Below, one piece after another: positions 27,279 through 35,939 of a stretch of DNA of 64,000 nt (positions within the stretch are counted from its first letter, which is position 1; each line of letters begins with the position of its first letter). The notes under the pieces were generated by a model that saw nothing but the letters and a program-made list of their open reading frames with translations, did no database searches and was not told where the DNA came from. The stretch covers positions 62,001-126,000 of the forward strand of contig NZ_BMDC01000002.1 in the NCBI RefSeq assembly GCF_014635585.1. Reading direction: 5' to 3'. A program made the position numbers and the translations under genes. Source of the stretch: Rothia aerolata (lineage in GTDB: Bacteria > Actinomycetota > Actinomycetes > Actinomycetales > Micrococcaceae).

Positions 27279-28535
27279 ATGGCTCATCCATCTCTTGCAA
27301 CCCTGCTCGATTCTAAAGGCCCGGTTATGGGCCCCCGGATCCAAAAGATCCTCCCCGAGCTTATTGATTTCCGCCGGGAAGTTCACCAGAACCCGGAGCT
27401 GAGCTTTGTAGAACACCAAACTACTCAGCGTATCTATCACCGTCTGCGCGAGGCGGGTATGAACCCGGTACTCCTTGAAGGCACCGGCTGTTATGTGGAT
27501 CTGGGTAGGGGGCCCTTTGCGGTTGCTCTGCGGGCCGATATTGATGCCCTGCCGATTCTTGAGCAGACCGGTCTGCCCTACGCCTCCCAGAACCCCGGCG
27601 TTATGCACGCCTGCGGCCACGATATTCACCAGACCGTGATGCTCGGAGTTGCCCTGGCCCTGCACGAGATTGATGCCGAGATGCCGCTTTCCCGCACCGT
27701 GCGGATTATCTTCCAGCCGGCGGAAGAGCAGCTGCCCGGCGGCGCCGTCCAGGTGATTTCCCAGGGCGTGCTCCATGGGATTCCGCGCGCCTTTGCCCTG
27801 CACTGCGAGCCCAAGGTTGAGGTGGGCAAGATCGGTACCCGTATCGGGGCGATTACCTCTGCCTCTGACACCATCAAGATTAAACTGCGCGGCCACGGCG
27901 GGCACACCTCCCGCCCGCACCTGACCGAAGACCTCATCTATGCCATGAGCCAGATTGCCATTAACGTTCCCGCGGTGCTGTCTCGTCTGGTGGATGTGCG
28001 CTCGGGTATTTTGGTGGCCTGGGGCCAGATTGAGGCGGGGGTTGCCCCCAACGCTATTCCCTCTGAGGGCTTTATGGCGGGAACCATGCGCTGCCTGGAC
28101 GCCGATGCCTGGTATCGGGCCGGTGAAATTCTTGACCAGGTGATTGAGCAGGTCGCCGCCCCCTACGGTGTGGAGGTAGAGGTGGAGCATATTCGCGGTG
28201 TTCCGCCGGTGGTCAATACCGAAGATGAGACAGCTATGGTTGAAAACGCTGCCCGCCAGGAGCTGGGGGAGGATTCAATTGTGCTGGTGGAGCAGTCTAT
28301 GGGCGGAGAGGACTTTGCCTGGATGCTCCAGGAGGTACCCGGCACCATGATACGGCTGGGCACCCACACCCCGGGAGGGCCCGTCTACGATATCCACCAG
28401 GGGGATTATGCCCCGGACGAGCGCGCTATCGGCTTTGGTGTGGCGGTGATGGCCACTGCCGCCCTGCGGGCTGTGCGCTGGGAAACCGCGCGCCTGTCGG
28501 CAGAACAGTTTCGCTCTTCCAGCAATTATGGGTAG
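27279..28535 (+). CDS. M20-family amidohydrolase
   Basis: A zinc peptidase-like amidohydrolase of about 418 residues, of the IAA-amino acid / N-acyl-amino acid hydrolase type. Metal-binding motifs include MHACGHDIHQT, the QPAEEQLPGGA region, LHCEP and, near the end, VEQSMGGEDFAW. The dimerisation (lid) domain lies between. It probably removes acyl or aminoacyl groups in the cytosol; the substrate is unknown. It is monocistronic by spacing (143 bp after sdhB, 151 bp before the BMP gene). Confidence 0.9.
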   Translation: MAHPSLATLLDSKGPVMGPRIQKILPELIDFRREVHQNPELSFVEHQTTQRIYHRLREAGMNPVLLEGTGCYVDLGRGPFAVALRADIDALPILEQTGLPYASQNPGVMHACGHDIHQTVMLGVALALHEIDAEMPLSRTVRIIFQPAEEQLPGGAVQVISQGVLHGIPRAFALHCEPKVEVGKIGTRIGAITSASDTIKIKLRGHGGHTSRPHLTEDLIYAMSQIAINVPAVLSRLVDVRSGILVAWGQIEAGVAPNAIPSEGFMAGTMRCLDADAWYRAGEILDQVIEQVAAPYGVEVEVEHIRGVPPVVNTEDETAMVENAARQELGEDSIVLVEQSMGGEDFAWMLQEVPGTMIRLGTHTPGGPVYDIHQGDYAPDERAIGFGVAVMATAALRAVRWETARLSAEQFRSSSNYG

Positions 28536-28605
28536 GGGATATCCGGTTTTTTCGCGTGGGACACAGTAGAATGAGTCGCGTATCTCAAAACACGGTTTCG
28601 AAGAC

Positions 28606-28621
28606 AGGTTACCGCTCGGTA
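28606..28621. promoter_or_regulatory. Palindrome in the leader of the nucleoside uptake operon
   Basis: GTTACCG and CGGTAAC, separated by CT, form a 7-bp inverted repeat about 66 bp upstream of the BMP start. It could be a regulator site or a leader hairpin. No regulator gene is adjacent. Confidence 0.35.
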
Positions 28622-28686
28622 ACAGCATCAGTCTGCTTATTTAAGGTCGCTCGAAACTTCTGTACACACACGAAGGGATAGCTCCA

Positions 28687-29781
28687 ATGGCTACTCGCTC
28701 ACGCTTTGCAGCAACCGGTTCACTTCTGGGTATCTCAGCCCTGCTTCTGGCAGGCTGCGGTGCTGCTCCCGAGGAATCAGCATCTGATAACGCTGAGAAC
28801 TCCGACTACATGTCCTGCATCGTTTCTGACGAGGGCGGCTTCGACGATAAGTCCTTTAACGAGAACTCCTACAACGGCCTGAAGGCCGCTGAAGAGGACT
28901 ACGGCATTACCATCAAGGATGCTGAATCGAACGGCGCAGACCAGTACAACTCCAACGTCACCTCCATGGTGCAGCAGGGCTGCAATTCCATCATCACCGT
29001 TGGCTTCGCCCTGGCTGATACCACCAAGCAAGTAGCGGCTGAGAACCCCGACGTTCACTTTGCCATTGTGGACGACGGCTCAATCGAGGCAGATAACGTT
29101 CGCCCCATTGTCTACGACACCGCCCAGGCAGCTTTCCAGGCAGGTTACGTAGCAGCAGCCCAGACCAAGACCGGCAAGGTGGCAACCTACGGTGGCGCAC
29201 AGATGCCCACCGTGACCATCTTTATGGACGGCTTTGCCCAGGGCGTTGAGTACTACAACGAGCAGAAGAACGCCAACGTTGAGGTTCTGGGCTGGGACAC
29301 CGAAAAGCAGACCGGTACCTTCACCGGTGACTTCTCCGACCAGACCAAGGGCAAGACCAACACCCAGAACTTCCTGGATCAGGGCGCTGACATCATCATG
29401 CCCGTGGCAGGCCCCGTGGGCGCTGGCACCCTGGAGGCTGTCAAGGAGCACAACACTAAGAACTCCGACCAGCCCGCTTCTGTAGTTTGGGTTGACGCTG
29501 ACGGTTATGAGACCAACCCCGACTACCAGGACATTATTCTGACCTCGGTGCAGAAGAAGATGAAGGAGGCCGTGGAGTCCACTATCAAGGACGATATGGA
29601 CGGCAACTTCACCTCCGAGAAGTACATCGGCACCCTGGAAAATGACGGCGTGGGCCTGGCCCCCTTCCACAACTTCGAAGACCAGGTTTCAGACGAAACC
29701 AAGTCTGAGCTGAACACCATTAAGGAAGACATCATCTCCGGTAAGATTACCGTTGAAACTGAAGGTCAGCCTACTAACTAA
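28687..29781 (+). CDS. BMP-family nucleoside-binding lipoprotein of an ABC importer
   Basis: Solute-binding lipoprotein of 364 residues. Signal peptide with lipobox LLAGC (Cys24). The mature part shows the BMP pattern: SDEGGFDDKSFNENSYNGL near the start, followed by a purine-nucleoside-type periplasmic fold. BMP proteins (PnrA, BmpA) bind nucleosides. Downstream come its ABC ATPase and two permeases, then cdd, deoA and add, which strongly supports nucleoside uptake. GAAGGG lies seven bases before the ATG. Confidence 0.93.
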   Translation: MATRSRFAATGSLLGISALLLAGCGAAPEESASDNAENSDYMSCIVSDEGGFDDKSFNENSYNGLKAAEEDYGITIKDAESNGADQYNSNVTSMVQQGCNSIITVGFALADTTKQVAAENPDVHFAIVDDGSIEADNVRPIVYDTAQAAFQAGYVAAAQTKTGKVATYGGAQMPTVTIFMDGFAQGVEYYNEQKNANVEVLGWDTEKQTGTFTGDFSDQTKGKTNTQNFLDQGADIIMPVAGPVGAGTLEAVKEHNTKNSDQPASVVWVDADGYETNPDYQDIILTSVQKKMKEAVESTIKDDMDGNFTSEKYIGTLENDGVGLAPFHNFEDQVSDETKSELNTIKEDIISGKITVETEGQPTN

Positions 29782-29803
29782 CGTCTAAGTGTGAGCACCA
29801 TAT

Positions 29804-29850
29804 CAAGGCGGCTCGAACCTACGGTGAATCACCGGTTCGGGCCGCTTTGG
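29804..29850 (+). terminator. Intercistronic hairpin after the BMP gene
   Basis: Arms CAAGGCGGCTCGAACC (29804-29819) and 29834-29850 pair with an inner CGGTG/CACCG stem. It lies between the binding-protein gene and the ATPase gene. It probably cuts or protects the mRNA so that more binding protein than transporter is made. Confidence 0.65.
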
Positions 29851-29897
29851 TACGCTCTGATACGAGAATTTTTATTTCGGCAGAAGAAAGCACACCG

Positions 29898-31499
29898 ATG
29901 AAACTCGAACTGCGAGGCGTGACCAAGAAATTTGGTGACTTCACCGCGAACGATTCTATTGATCTAGTGGTTGAGCCGGGCACGGTTCACACCCTGCTGG
30001 GTGAGAACGGCGCGGGTAAGTCTACGCTGATGAACGTCGTCTACGGTCTCTACGAACCCACCGAGGGTGAGATTCTCATTGACGATCAGCCTGTTACCTT
30101 CAACGGCCCCTCCGATGCGATGAATGCCGGTATTGGCATGGTGCACCAGCACTTTATGCTGGTTCCCGTCTTTACCGTGGCGGAAAACGTTGCGCTCGGC
30201 TCAGAGGCTACCAAGGGCGTGAGCCTGGATCTGGCAACCACCCGCAAGAAGATTCGCGAAATTTCAGACCAGTACGGGTTTGAGGTAGACCCCGATGCTG
30301 TGGTCGAGGATCTTCCGGTGGGCGTGCAGCAGCGCGTAGAGATTATTAAAGCCCTGGTGAGAGACGCTGAGGTCTTGATCCTGGATGAGCCCACCGCCGT
30401 GCTGACCCCCAGCGAGACTGACCAGCTTTTGGGAATCATGGATCAGCTGCGCCAGGATGGCAAGTCCCTGCTCTTCATCTCCCACAAGCTGCGTGAGGTG
30501 CGGGCAATTTCTAATGATATTACCGTGATTCGCCGCGGTAAGGTGGTGGGCAAGGCAGACCCCACCGTCTCCACCAACGAGCTGGCCACCATGATGGTGG
30601 GCAAGAACGTGCAGCTGGTGGTTGACAAGGAAGAAGCCCACACCAACAGCGATACCTTTGAGGTCAAGGACCTCTCCCTGGTAGCGCCCAACGGTGTGCC
30701 CCTGCTGAAGAACGTGAACTTTACTGTGCACGGCGGAGAAATTCTTGCGGTGGCGGGCGTGCAGGGCAACGGCCAGACCGAGCTGACCGAGGCGATTATC
30801 GGCCTGCAACCCAAGGCAACCGGCTCGCTGAAGCTGGGAGAGACCGAGCTGATGGGCAAGTCCACCAAACAGATTCTGCGCGCCGGTGTGGGCTTTGTGC
30901 CCGAAGACCGCTCCACCGACGGCCTGGTGGGCTCCTTCTCTATCTCAGAGAACCTGATTCTTGACCTTTTTGACCGCAAGGAGTTCTCCCGAGCCGCAAC
31001 CCTGAACCGCTCGGCAATCAGCAAGAACGCCGACCGCGCGATTGAGGAGTTTGACATTCGCGTGGGGCATAAGAATGACGCCGCCGCTACGCTCTCCGGC
31101 GGTAACCAGCAGAAGATTGTGGTGGCGCGCGAGCTGACCCGCGACTTGAAACTTTTTGTTGCCTCCCAGCCCACCCGCGGTGTGGACGTCGGTTCGATTG
31201 AGTTCATCCACAAGCGGATTGTTGCCGAGCGCGATAAGGGCGTTCCGGTCATCATCGTTTCGACCGAGCTGGACGAGGTCTATGCCCTGGCCGACCGCAT
31301 TGCTGTCTTCTTCCACGGCGAGCTCATGGGTATTGCCCCGGCAGATACTCCCCGCGGTGTGCTGGGCCAGATGATGGCGGGAGCAACCTATGAGGAAGCG
31401 CTGGCCTCAGCCGATTTCGGTTCTGATGTTGGCACCGGTGCGGCAACCGTAGAACAGTCCGAGAACAACCTGCCCTGGGCAGAAGGAGAAAACCGGTGA
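29898..31499 (+). CDS. ABC transporter ATP-binding protein, nucleoside type (two ATPase domains)
   Basis: About 533 residues with tandem ABC domains, as in sugar/nucleoside importers of the CUT2 type. First domain: Walker A GENGAGKST, signature LPVGVQQRVEI, Walker B LILDEPTAVL. Second domain: a degenerate Walker A (GVQGNGQTEL), signature LSGGNQQK, and the Walker B region LFVASQPTRG, where the usual Glu is replaced. Such asymmetry is normal for this family. The ATG at 29898 (GAAGAAAG upstream) is preferred over the GTG at 29847. Its stop overlaps the next GTG. Confidence 0.93.
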   Translation: MKLELRGVTKKFGDFTANDSIDLVVEPGTVHTLLGENGAGKSTLMNVVYGLYEPTEGEILIDDQPVTFNGPSDAMNAGIGMVHQHFMLVPVFTVAENVALGSEATKGVSLDLATTRKKIREISDQYGFEVDPDAVVEDLPVGVQQRVEIIKALVRDAEVLILDEPTAVLTPSETDQLLGIMDQLRQDGKSLLFISHKLREVRAISNDITVIRRGKVVGKADPTVSTNELATMMVGKNVQLVVDKEEAHTNSDTFEVKDLSLVAPNGVPLLKNVNFTVHGGEILAVAGVQGNGQTELTEAIIGLQPKATGSLKLGETELMGKSTKQILRAGVGFVPEDRSTDGLVGSFSISENLILDLFDRKEFSRAATLNRSAISKNADRAIEEFDIRVGHKNDAAATLSGGNQQKIVVARELTRDLKLFVASQPTRGVDVGSIEFIHKRIVAERDKGVPVIIVSTELDEVYALADRIAVFFHGELMGIAPADTPRGVLGQMMAGATYEEALASADFGSDVGTGAATVEQSENNLPWAEGENR

Positions 31500-32815
31500 G
31501 TGTAGAAGAGACTCTGCAGGCTCAAGAAGGTCTAGCCGCCTCAGCTACCGCCCTGGGCACTGCTGAGCAGAAGACCAAAGATAACCCCAATCCGCAGATG
31601 GGGGAGCAGTACCGGCCTTCACTGGCTACCCGTATTCTCGGCGGTGGTGTGGGCCTTTCCATCGGCGCAATGATCGCCGCCTTTATCGTGGGCGGCCTGC
31701 TCATCGCCGTCACCGATTCCAAGACCCAGCAGGCCTCTCAGTATTTCTTTGCCCGTCCCAGCGACACCCTGATTTACGGATGGCGCGCGGCGTCTGAGGC
31801 TTACGTTGCCCTCTTCCAGGGTTCCATCTTCAACTTTGAAGCCAATACCTTTGTTCGCCAGATTAACCCGCTCTTTGAAACCCTGACCGTTTCAATTCCG
31901 CTGATTCTGGCTGGCCTGGCGGTGGCGATTGCCTTCCGCACCGGCCTCTTTAACATCGGTGCACAGGGCCAGATTATTCTGGGCGCTATCTTTGCCACCT
32001 TCGTAGCTATTAACTTCAACTTTCCGCTGGTGGTGACCCTGCTACTGATTATTATCGGTGGCCTGCTCGGTGGCGCAATCTGGGGTGGCCTGGTGGGCCT
32101 GCTTAAGGCCAAGACCGGCGCCCACGAGGTGATCCTGTCGATCATGCTCAACTACATCGCCGTCTACCTGTTGCAGTACCTGCTGAAGAACTCGCTCCAG
32201 CGCCCCGGTAACACCAACCCGATTTCTCCGATTTTTGAGGACAACGCGATTTTCCCGCGGATCTTCGGCGATGGCACCCCCTTCCGTCTGCACTGGGGCT
32301 TCGTGCTGGCGCTGGCCGCCGTCTTCTTTGTCTCCTGGCTACTCAACCGCTCCACTATCGGTTTCCGCCTGCGGGCCGTGGGCGCTAATCCGGGTGCGGC
32401 AAAGAACGCCGGTATCTCGGTTTCAGCCGGTTATATTCTGGTGATGTCGATTGCCGGCGCCCTGGCGGGTCTGGCCGGTGCCCTGCAGGTTTCCGGTACC
32501 GAGAAGGTTCTCAACACCGGCGTTGCGGCTAGCTTCGGCTTCGACGCAATTACCGTGGCTCTGCTGGGCCGCTCTACACCCTGGGGTACCTTCTTCGCGG
32601 CCCTGCTCTACGGTGCCTTCCGCGCGGGCGGTACCAACATGCAGGTATCAACCGGAACCCCCATCGACCTGGTGCTGGTGGTTCAGGCCCTGATCGTTCT
32701 CTTCATCGCTGCACCCCCGCTGGTTCGTGCAATCTTCCGGCTGCCTGATCCGGCCAAGCCGCGGAAGAAGTCGGCGAAGAAAAAAGCATCTCAGAAAGCA
32801 GTGGAGGCAAAGTAA
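31496..32815 (+). CDS. Nucleoside ABC transporter permease (BPD_transp_2)
   Basis: 439 residues, about ten membrane helices, with the family core GLAVAIAFRTGLFNIGAQGQ and GAHEVILSIMLNYIAVYL. A 60-residue hydrophilic N-terminus and a Lys-rich C-terminal tail (KPRKKSAKKKAS) are cytoplasmic. The GTG at 31496 overlaps the ATPase stop by four bases (GTGA), indicating coupling. It pairs with the next permease to form the channel. Confidence 0.92.
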   Translation: MSVEETLQAQEGLAASATALGTAEQKTKDNPNPQMGEQYRPSLATRILGGGVGLSIGAMIAAFIVGGLLIAVTDSKTQQASQYFFARPSDTLIYGWRAASEAYVALFQGSIFNFEANTFVRQINPLFETLTVSIPLILAGLAVAIAFRTGLFNIGAQGQIILGAIFATFVAINFNFPLVVTLLLIIIGGLLGGAIWGGLVGLLKAKTGAHEVILSIMLNYIAVYLLQYLLKNSLQRPGNTNPISPIFEDNAIFPRIFGDGTPFRLHWGFVLALAAVFFVSWLLNRSTIGFRLRAVGANPGAAKNAGISVSAGYILVMSIAGALAGLAGALQVSGTEKVLNTGVAASFGFDAITVALLGRSTPWGTFFAALLYGAFRAGGTNMQVSTGTPIDLVLVVQALIVLFIAAPPLVRAIFRLPDPAKPRKKSAKKKASQKAVEAK

Positions 32816-32817
32816 AC

Positions 32818-34101
32818 GTGAGTACCGCAGTTCTTGATACTCCCCGCGAAGAAAAAACCGAGATCGTAAAGAACTGGAAGAATCCCACGATTCTTTCGGT
32901 GATTGCGGTGATCTCCCTCATTCTTCTGGGCTTCCGCGCTCCCGCGAAACAGGTGACTTTCCGCCTGGGCGACGGTATTCGCTGGGCCGATATTCCCAAC
33001 CTGCAAATACCCGCCGTAGCCTACGGCTGGGTGGCCGCCGTCGTCATGATTGCCCTTGCCCTCTTCTCCCTGGTGTTGATGAACCGGGGTAAGAAGATGC
33101 CGCTGATACTCAACGTCGTTTTCTGGTTCTTCTTTATCTCCGGAATTCTGGTGTGGGCCATTGGCTCGGCAAGCTCCTCCAACGTTTCTCTGGTCTCGAT
33201 TCTCTCCGGCGCCCTTGCACTGTCGATTCCCATGATCTTTGGTTCCATGGGTGGTCTGCTCTGTGAGCGCTCCGGTGTGGTCAACATTGCCATTGAGGGC
33301 CAGTTGCTCTTCGGGGCCTTCTCCGCCGTGCTGGTGGGCTCGATGACCGATAGCCCCTGGGCAGGCCTGCTGGCAGCCATGATTGGCGGCGTGCTGGTTT
33401 CGCTGATTCTGGCAACCTTCTCCATCAAGTACCTGGTCGATCAGACCATTGTGGGCGTTGTGGTCAACGTGCTGGTTTCCGGTCTGACTGGCTTCTTCTT
33501 TACCCGTATCTTGCAGGCCAACCCCGCAGAGCTGAACTCAGCTCCCAAGCTGCCCGGCTTTGAGATTCCGGTTCTCTCGCAGATTCCCGTGGTGGGCCCG
33601 GTTCTCTTCAACCAGTCGGTGCTGATCTACCTCATGTACATTGTGGTGGGCCTGATTTGGTTTGCTCTCAACAAGTCCAAGTGGGGCCTGCGTACCCGCG
33701 CTGTGGGTGAGCACCCCAAGGCAGCCGATACCCTGGGTGTGAACGTCAACCGCCTGCGTTTCTCCAACGTGCTCATGGCGGGTGCTGTTGCGGGTATGGG
33801 TGGTGCTTTCTTCACCCTGGTTTCGGTTTCCACCTTCAACGCCGACATGACCTCGGGCCAGGGCTACATCGCCCTGGCGGCGCTCATCTTCGGCCGCTGG
33901 AAGCCCCTGGGTGCGCTCATGGCCTCGCTGCTCTTCGGCTTCTCGCTCCAGATGCAGTTCGTGCTCTCGGGCCTGGGTACCACCATTCCCACCGAGCTAC
34001 TGGCGATGCTGCCCTACGTCGTCACTATCCTGGCAGTGGCCGGCCTGGTGGGCCGTTCCCGCGGCCCCGCGGCGTCCGGCAAGCCCTACATCAAGGGCTA
34101 G
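32818..34101 (+). CDS. Second nucleoside ABC transporter permease
   Basis: 427 residues with about ten membrane helices. The conserved stretch GGLLCERSGVVNIAIEGQLL is the hallmark of the BmpC/YufQ-like permease. It starts with a GTG two bases after the previous stop. Together with 31496-32815 it makes the heterodimeric channel of the BMP importer. Confidence 0.92.
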   Translation: MSTAVLDTPREEKTEIVKNWKNPTILSVIAVISLILLGFRAPAKQVTFRLGDGIRWADIPNLQIPAVAYGWVAAVVMIALALFSLVLMNRGKKMPLILNVVFWFFFISGILVWAIGSASSSNVSLVSILSGALALSIPMIFGSMGGLLCERSGVVNIAIEGQLLFGAFSAVLVGSMTDSPWAGLLAAMIGGVLVSLILATFSIKYLVDQTIVGVVVNVLVSGLTGFFFTRILQANPAELNSAPKLPGFEIPVLSQIPVVGPVLFNQSVLIYLMYIVVGLIWFALNKSKWGLRTRAVGEHPKAADTLGVNVNRLRFSNVLMAGAVAGMGGAFFTLVSVSTFNADMTSGQGYIALAALIFGRWKPLGALMASLLFGFSLQMQFVLSGLGTTIPTELLAMLPYVVTILAVAGLVGRSRGPAASGKPYIKG

Positions 34102-34104
34102 CCC

Positions 34105-34515
34105 ATGCAGCAGATGCACCCCAACCGCGCTGATATTGACTGGCAGCAGCTCACCGAGGTAGCGGGGGAGGCGATGGAGAAATCCTATTCGCCCTACTCC
34201 CGCTACCCGGTGGGCGCCGCCGCCCTGACCACCGACGGAAGAATCGTGCGCGGAGCCAACATCGAAAATGCCTCGCTGGGCATTACCCTCTGCGCCGAGT
34301 GTTCCCTGGTTTCAGATCTGATTATGGGTGGCGGCGGCAAGCTGGTGGCCTTTGCCTGCGTGGATAAAAACAAGAAGGCGCTCATGCCCTGCGGCAGGTG
34401 CCGGCAGCTCCTCTTTGAGCACAGCGTGCCCGGTATGCTCCTGCAGTCCACCAGCGGAATTCGAACCATTGAAGAGATGCTGCCCGATGCCTTTGGGCCC
34501 GAGCGGCTTGCGTAA
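34105..34515 (+). CDS. cdd: Cytidine deaminase
   Basis: Deaminates cytidine and deoxycytidine to uridine and deoxyuridine. 136 residues, homotetrameric type. The zinc site is complete: the catalytic Glu and first Cys in TLCAECSL, and two Cys in MPCGRCRQLL. NIENAS is the substrate loop. It starts three bases after the permease stop, so imported nucleosides meet the enzyme from the same mRNA. Confidence 0.96.
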   Translation: MQQMHPNRADIDWQQLTEVAGEAMEKSYSPYSRYPVGAAALTTDGRIVRGANIENASLGITLCAECSLVSDLIMGGGGKLVAFACVDKNKKALMPCGRCRQLLFEHSVPGMLLQSTSGIRTIEEMLPDAFGPERLA

Positions 34516-34578
34516 GGTCGGTGGAGCGCGACCTTTCATACCTCCAGTTCATGTACCCATCACAAGGAAGTGAAGAAT

Positions 34579-35880
34579 ATGGCAACTGAGCCTTTTGCAG
34601 CGGTTGATGTTATTCGTACCAAGCGCGACGGCGGCCAGCTGAGCCCCGAGCAAATCGACTGGGTGATTGACGCCTACACCCGCGGCGTGGTGGCAGATGA
34701 GCAGATGAGCGCGCTGGCCATGGCGATTTTTCTCAACGGCATGGACCGCGAGGAGATTTCCCGCTGGACCACCGCCATGATTAACTCCGGTGAGCGCCTG
34801 GACTTCTCATCCATTGTGGGCCCGGGCAAGAAGCTGGCCACCGCTGATAAGCACTCCACCGGCGGCGTGGGCGATAAGATTACCCTGCCCCTGGCACCCC
34901 TGGTTGCCGCCTATAACGTGGCGGTTCCCCAGCTTTCGGGCCGGGGCCTGGGCCATACCGGTGGAACCCTGGATAAGCTCGAGTCCATTCCCGGCTGGCA
35001 GGCCAACCTCTCCAACGAGCGCACCCTAGAGCTGCTGGGCTCCACCGGCGCCGTCATCTGCGCGGCCGGTAGCGGGCTGGCACCCGCCGATAAGAAGCTC
35101 TACGCCCTGCGCGATGTCACCAGCACGGTGGAGGCGATTCCGCTGATCGCCAGCTCCATCATGTCCAAGAAAATTGCCGAGGGCACCGGCTCGCTGGTGC
35201 TGGACGTGAAGGTGGGTTCCGGTGCTTTTATGAAGGACGCCGCCGCCGCGCGCGAGCTTGCCGAGACCATGGTTGCGCTGGGGGAGGACGCCGGCGTAGA
35301 TACCCGGGCGTTGCTCACCAACATGGAGACTCCTCTGGGGCTGACCGTGGGAAATGCCTGCGAGGTGGAGGAATCGGTGGAGGTTCTGGCGGGTGGCGGC
35401 CCCGCCGACGTCGTGGAACTGACCGTGGAACTTGCTCGCGAGATGCTCTTGGCCTCGGGCGTGGACGAAGATCCCTCCGAGGCTCTGAAAGACGGCCGGG
35501 CGATGGACGTGTGGAAGCGGATGATTCGCGACCAGGGCGGCGACCCCGACGCCAAGCTACCCCAGCCCAAGGAAACTCACACGGTTCTGGCTGAGAAGAC
35601 CGGCGTGCTCACCCGCCTCGATGCCTTGGGCGTGGGCGTTGCCTCCTGGCGCTTGGGTGCGGGCCGGGCCCGTAAAGAAGATCAGGTTCAGGCTGCCGCC
35701 GGTATTCGCTTACACGCCAAGCCCGGTGATACCGTTACCTCTGGTCAGCCCCTGATGACTCTGATGACCGACACCCCCGAGCGCTTTGATTTTGCTCTGG
35801 AATCTCTAGAAAATGCTTACGCGGTAGGCGAGACTTTCCAGCAGCAACCGCTCATTCTAGGTAGGGTTGGTACTAAGTAG
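34579..35880 (+). CDS. deoA: Thymidine / pyrimidine-nucleoside phosphorylase
   Basis: Splits thymidine or deoxyuridine with phosphate into base and deoxyribose-1-phosphate. About 433 residues. The family signature is SGRGLGHTGGTLDKLE, the phosphate site is KHSTGGVGDK, and the C-terminal domain follows. The ATG at 34579 has AAGGAAG eight bases upstream, better than the GTG at 34570. It works on the products of cdd just upstream. Confidence 0.96.
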   Translation: MATEPFAAVDVIRTKRDGGQLSPEQIDWVIDAYTRGVVADEQMSALAMAIFLNGMDREEISRWTTAMINSGERLDFSSIVGPGKKLATADKHSTGGVGDKITLPLAPLVAAYNVAVPQLSGRGLGHTGGTLDKLESIPGWQANLSNERTLELLGSTGAVICAAGSGLAPADKKLYALRDVTSTVEAIPLIASSIMSKKIAEGTGSLVLDVKVGSGAFMKDAAAARELAETMVALGEDAGVDTRALLTNMETPLGLTVGNACEVEESVEVLAGGGPADVVELTVELAREMLLASGVDEDPSEALKDGRAMDVWKRMIRDQGGDPDAKLPQPKETHTVLAEKTGVLTRLDALGVGVASWRLGAGRARKEDQVQAAAGIRLHAKPGDTVTSGQPLMTLMTDTPERFDFALESLENAYAVGETFQQQPLILGRVGTK

Positions 35881-35939
35881 TTTTACCATCCGCGCAGGGA
35901 AGCCGGATTGAGAGACACCTCGGATAAAGGGAGAGAGCT

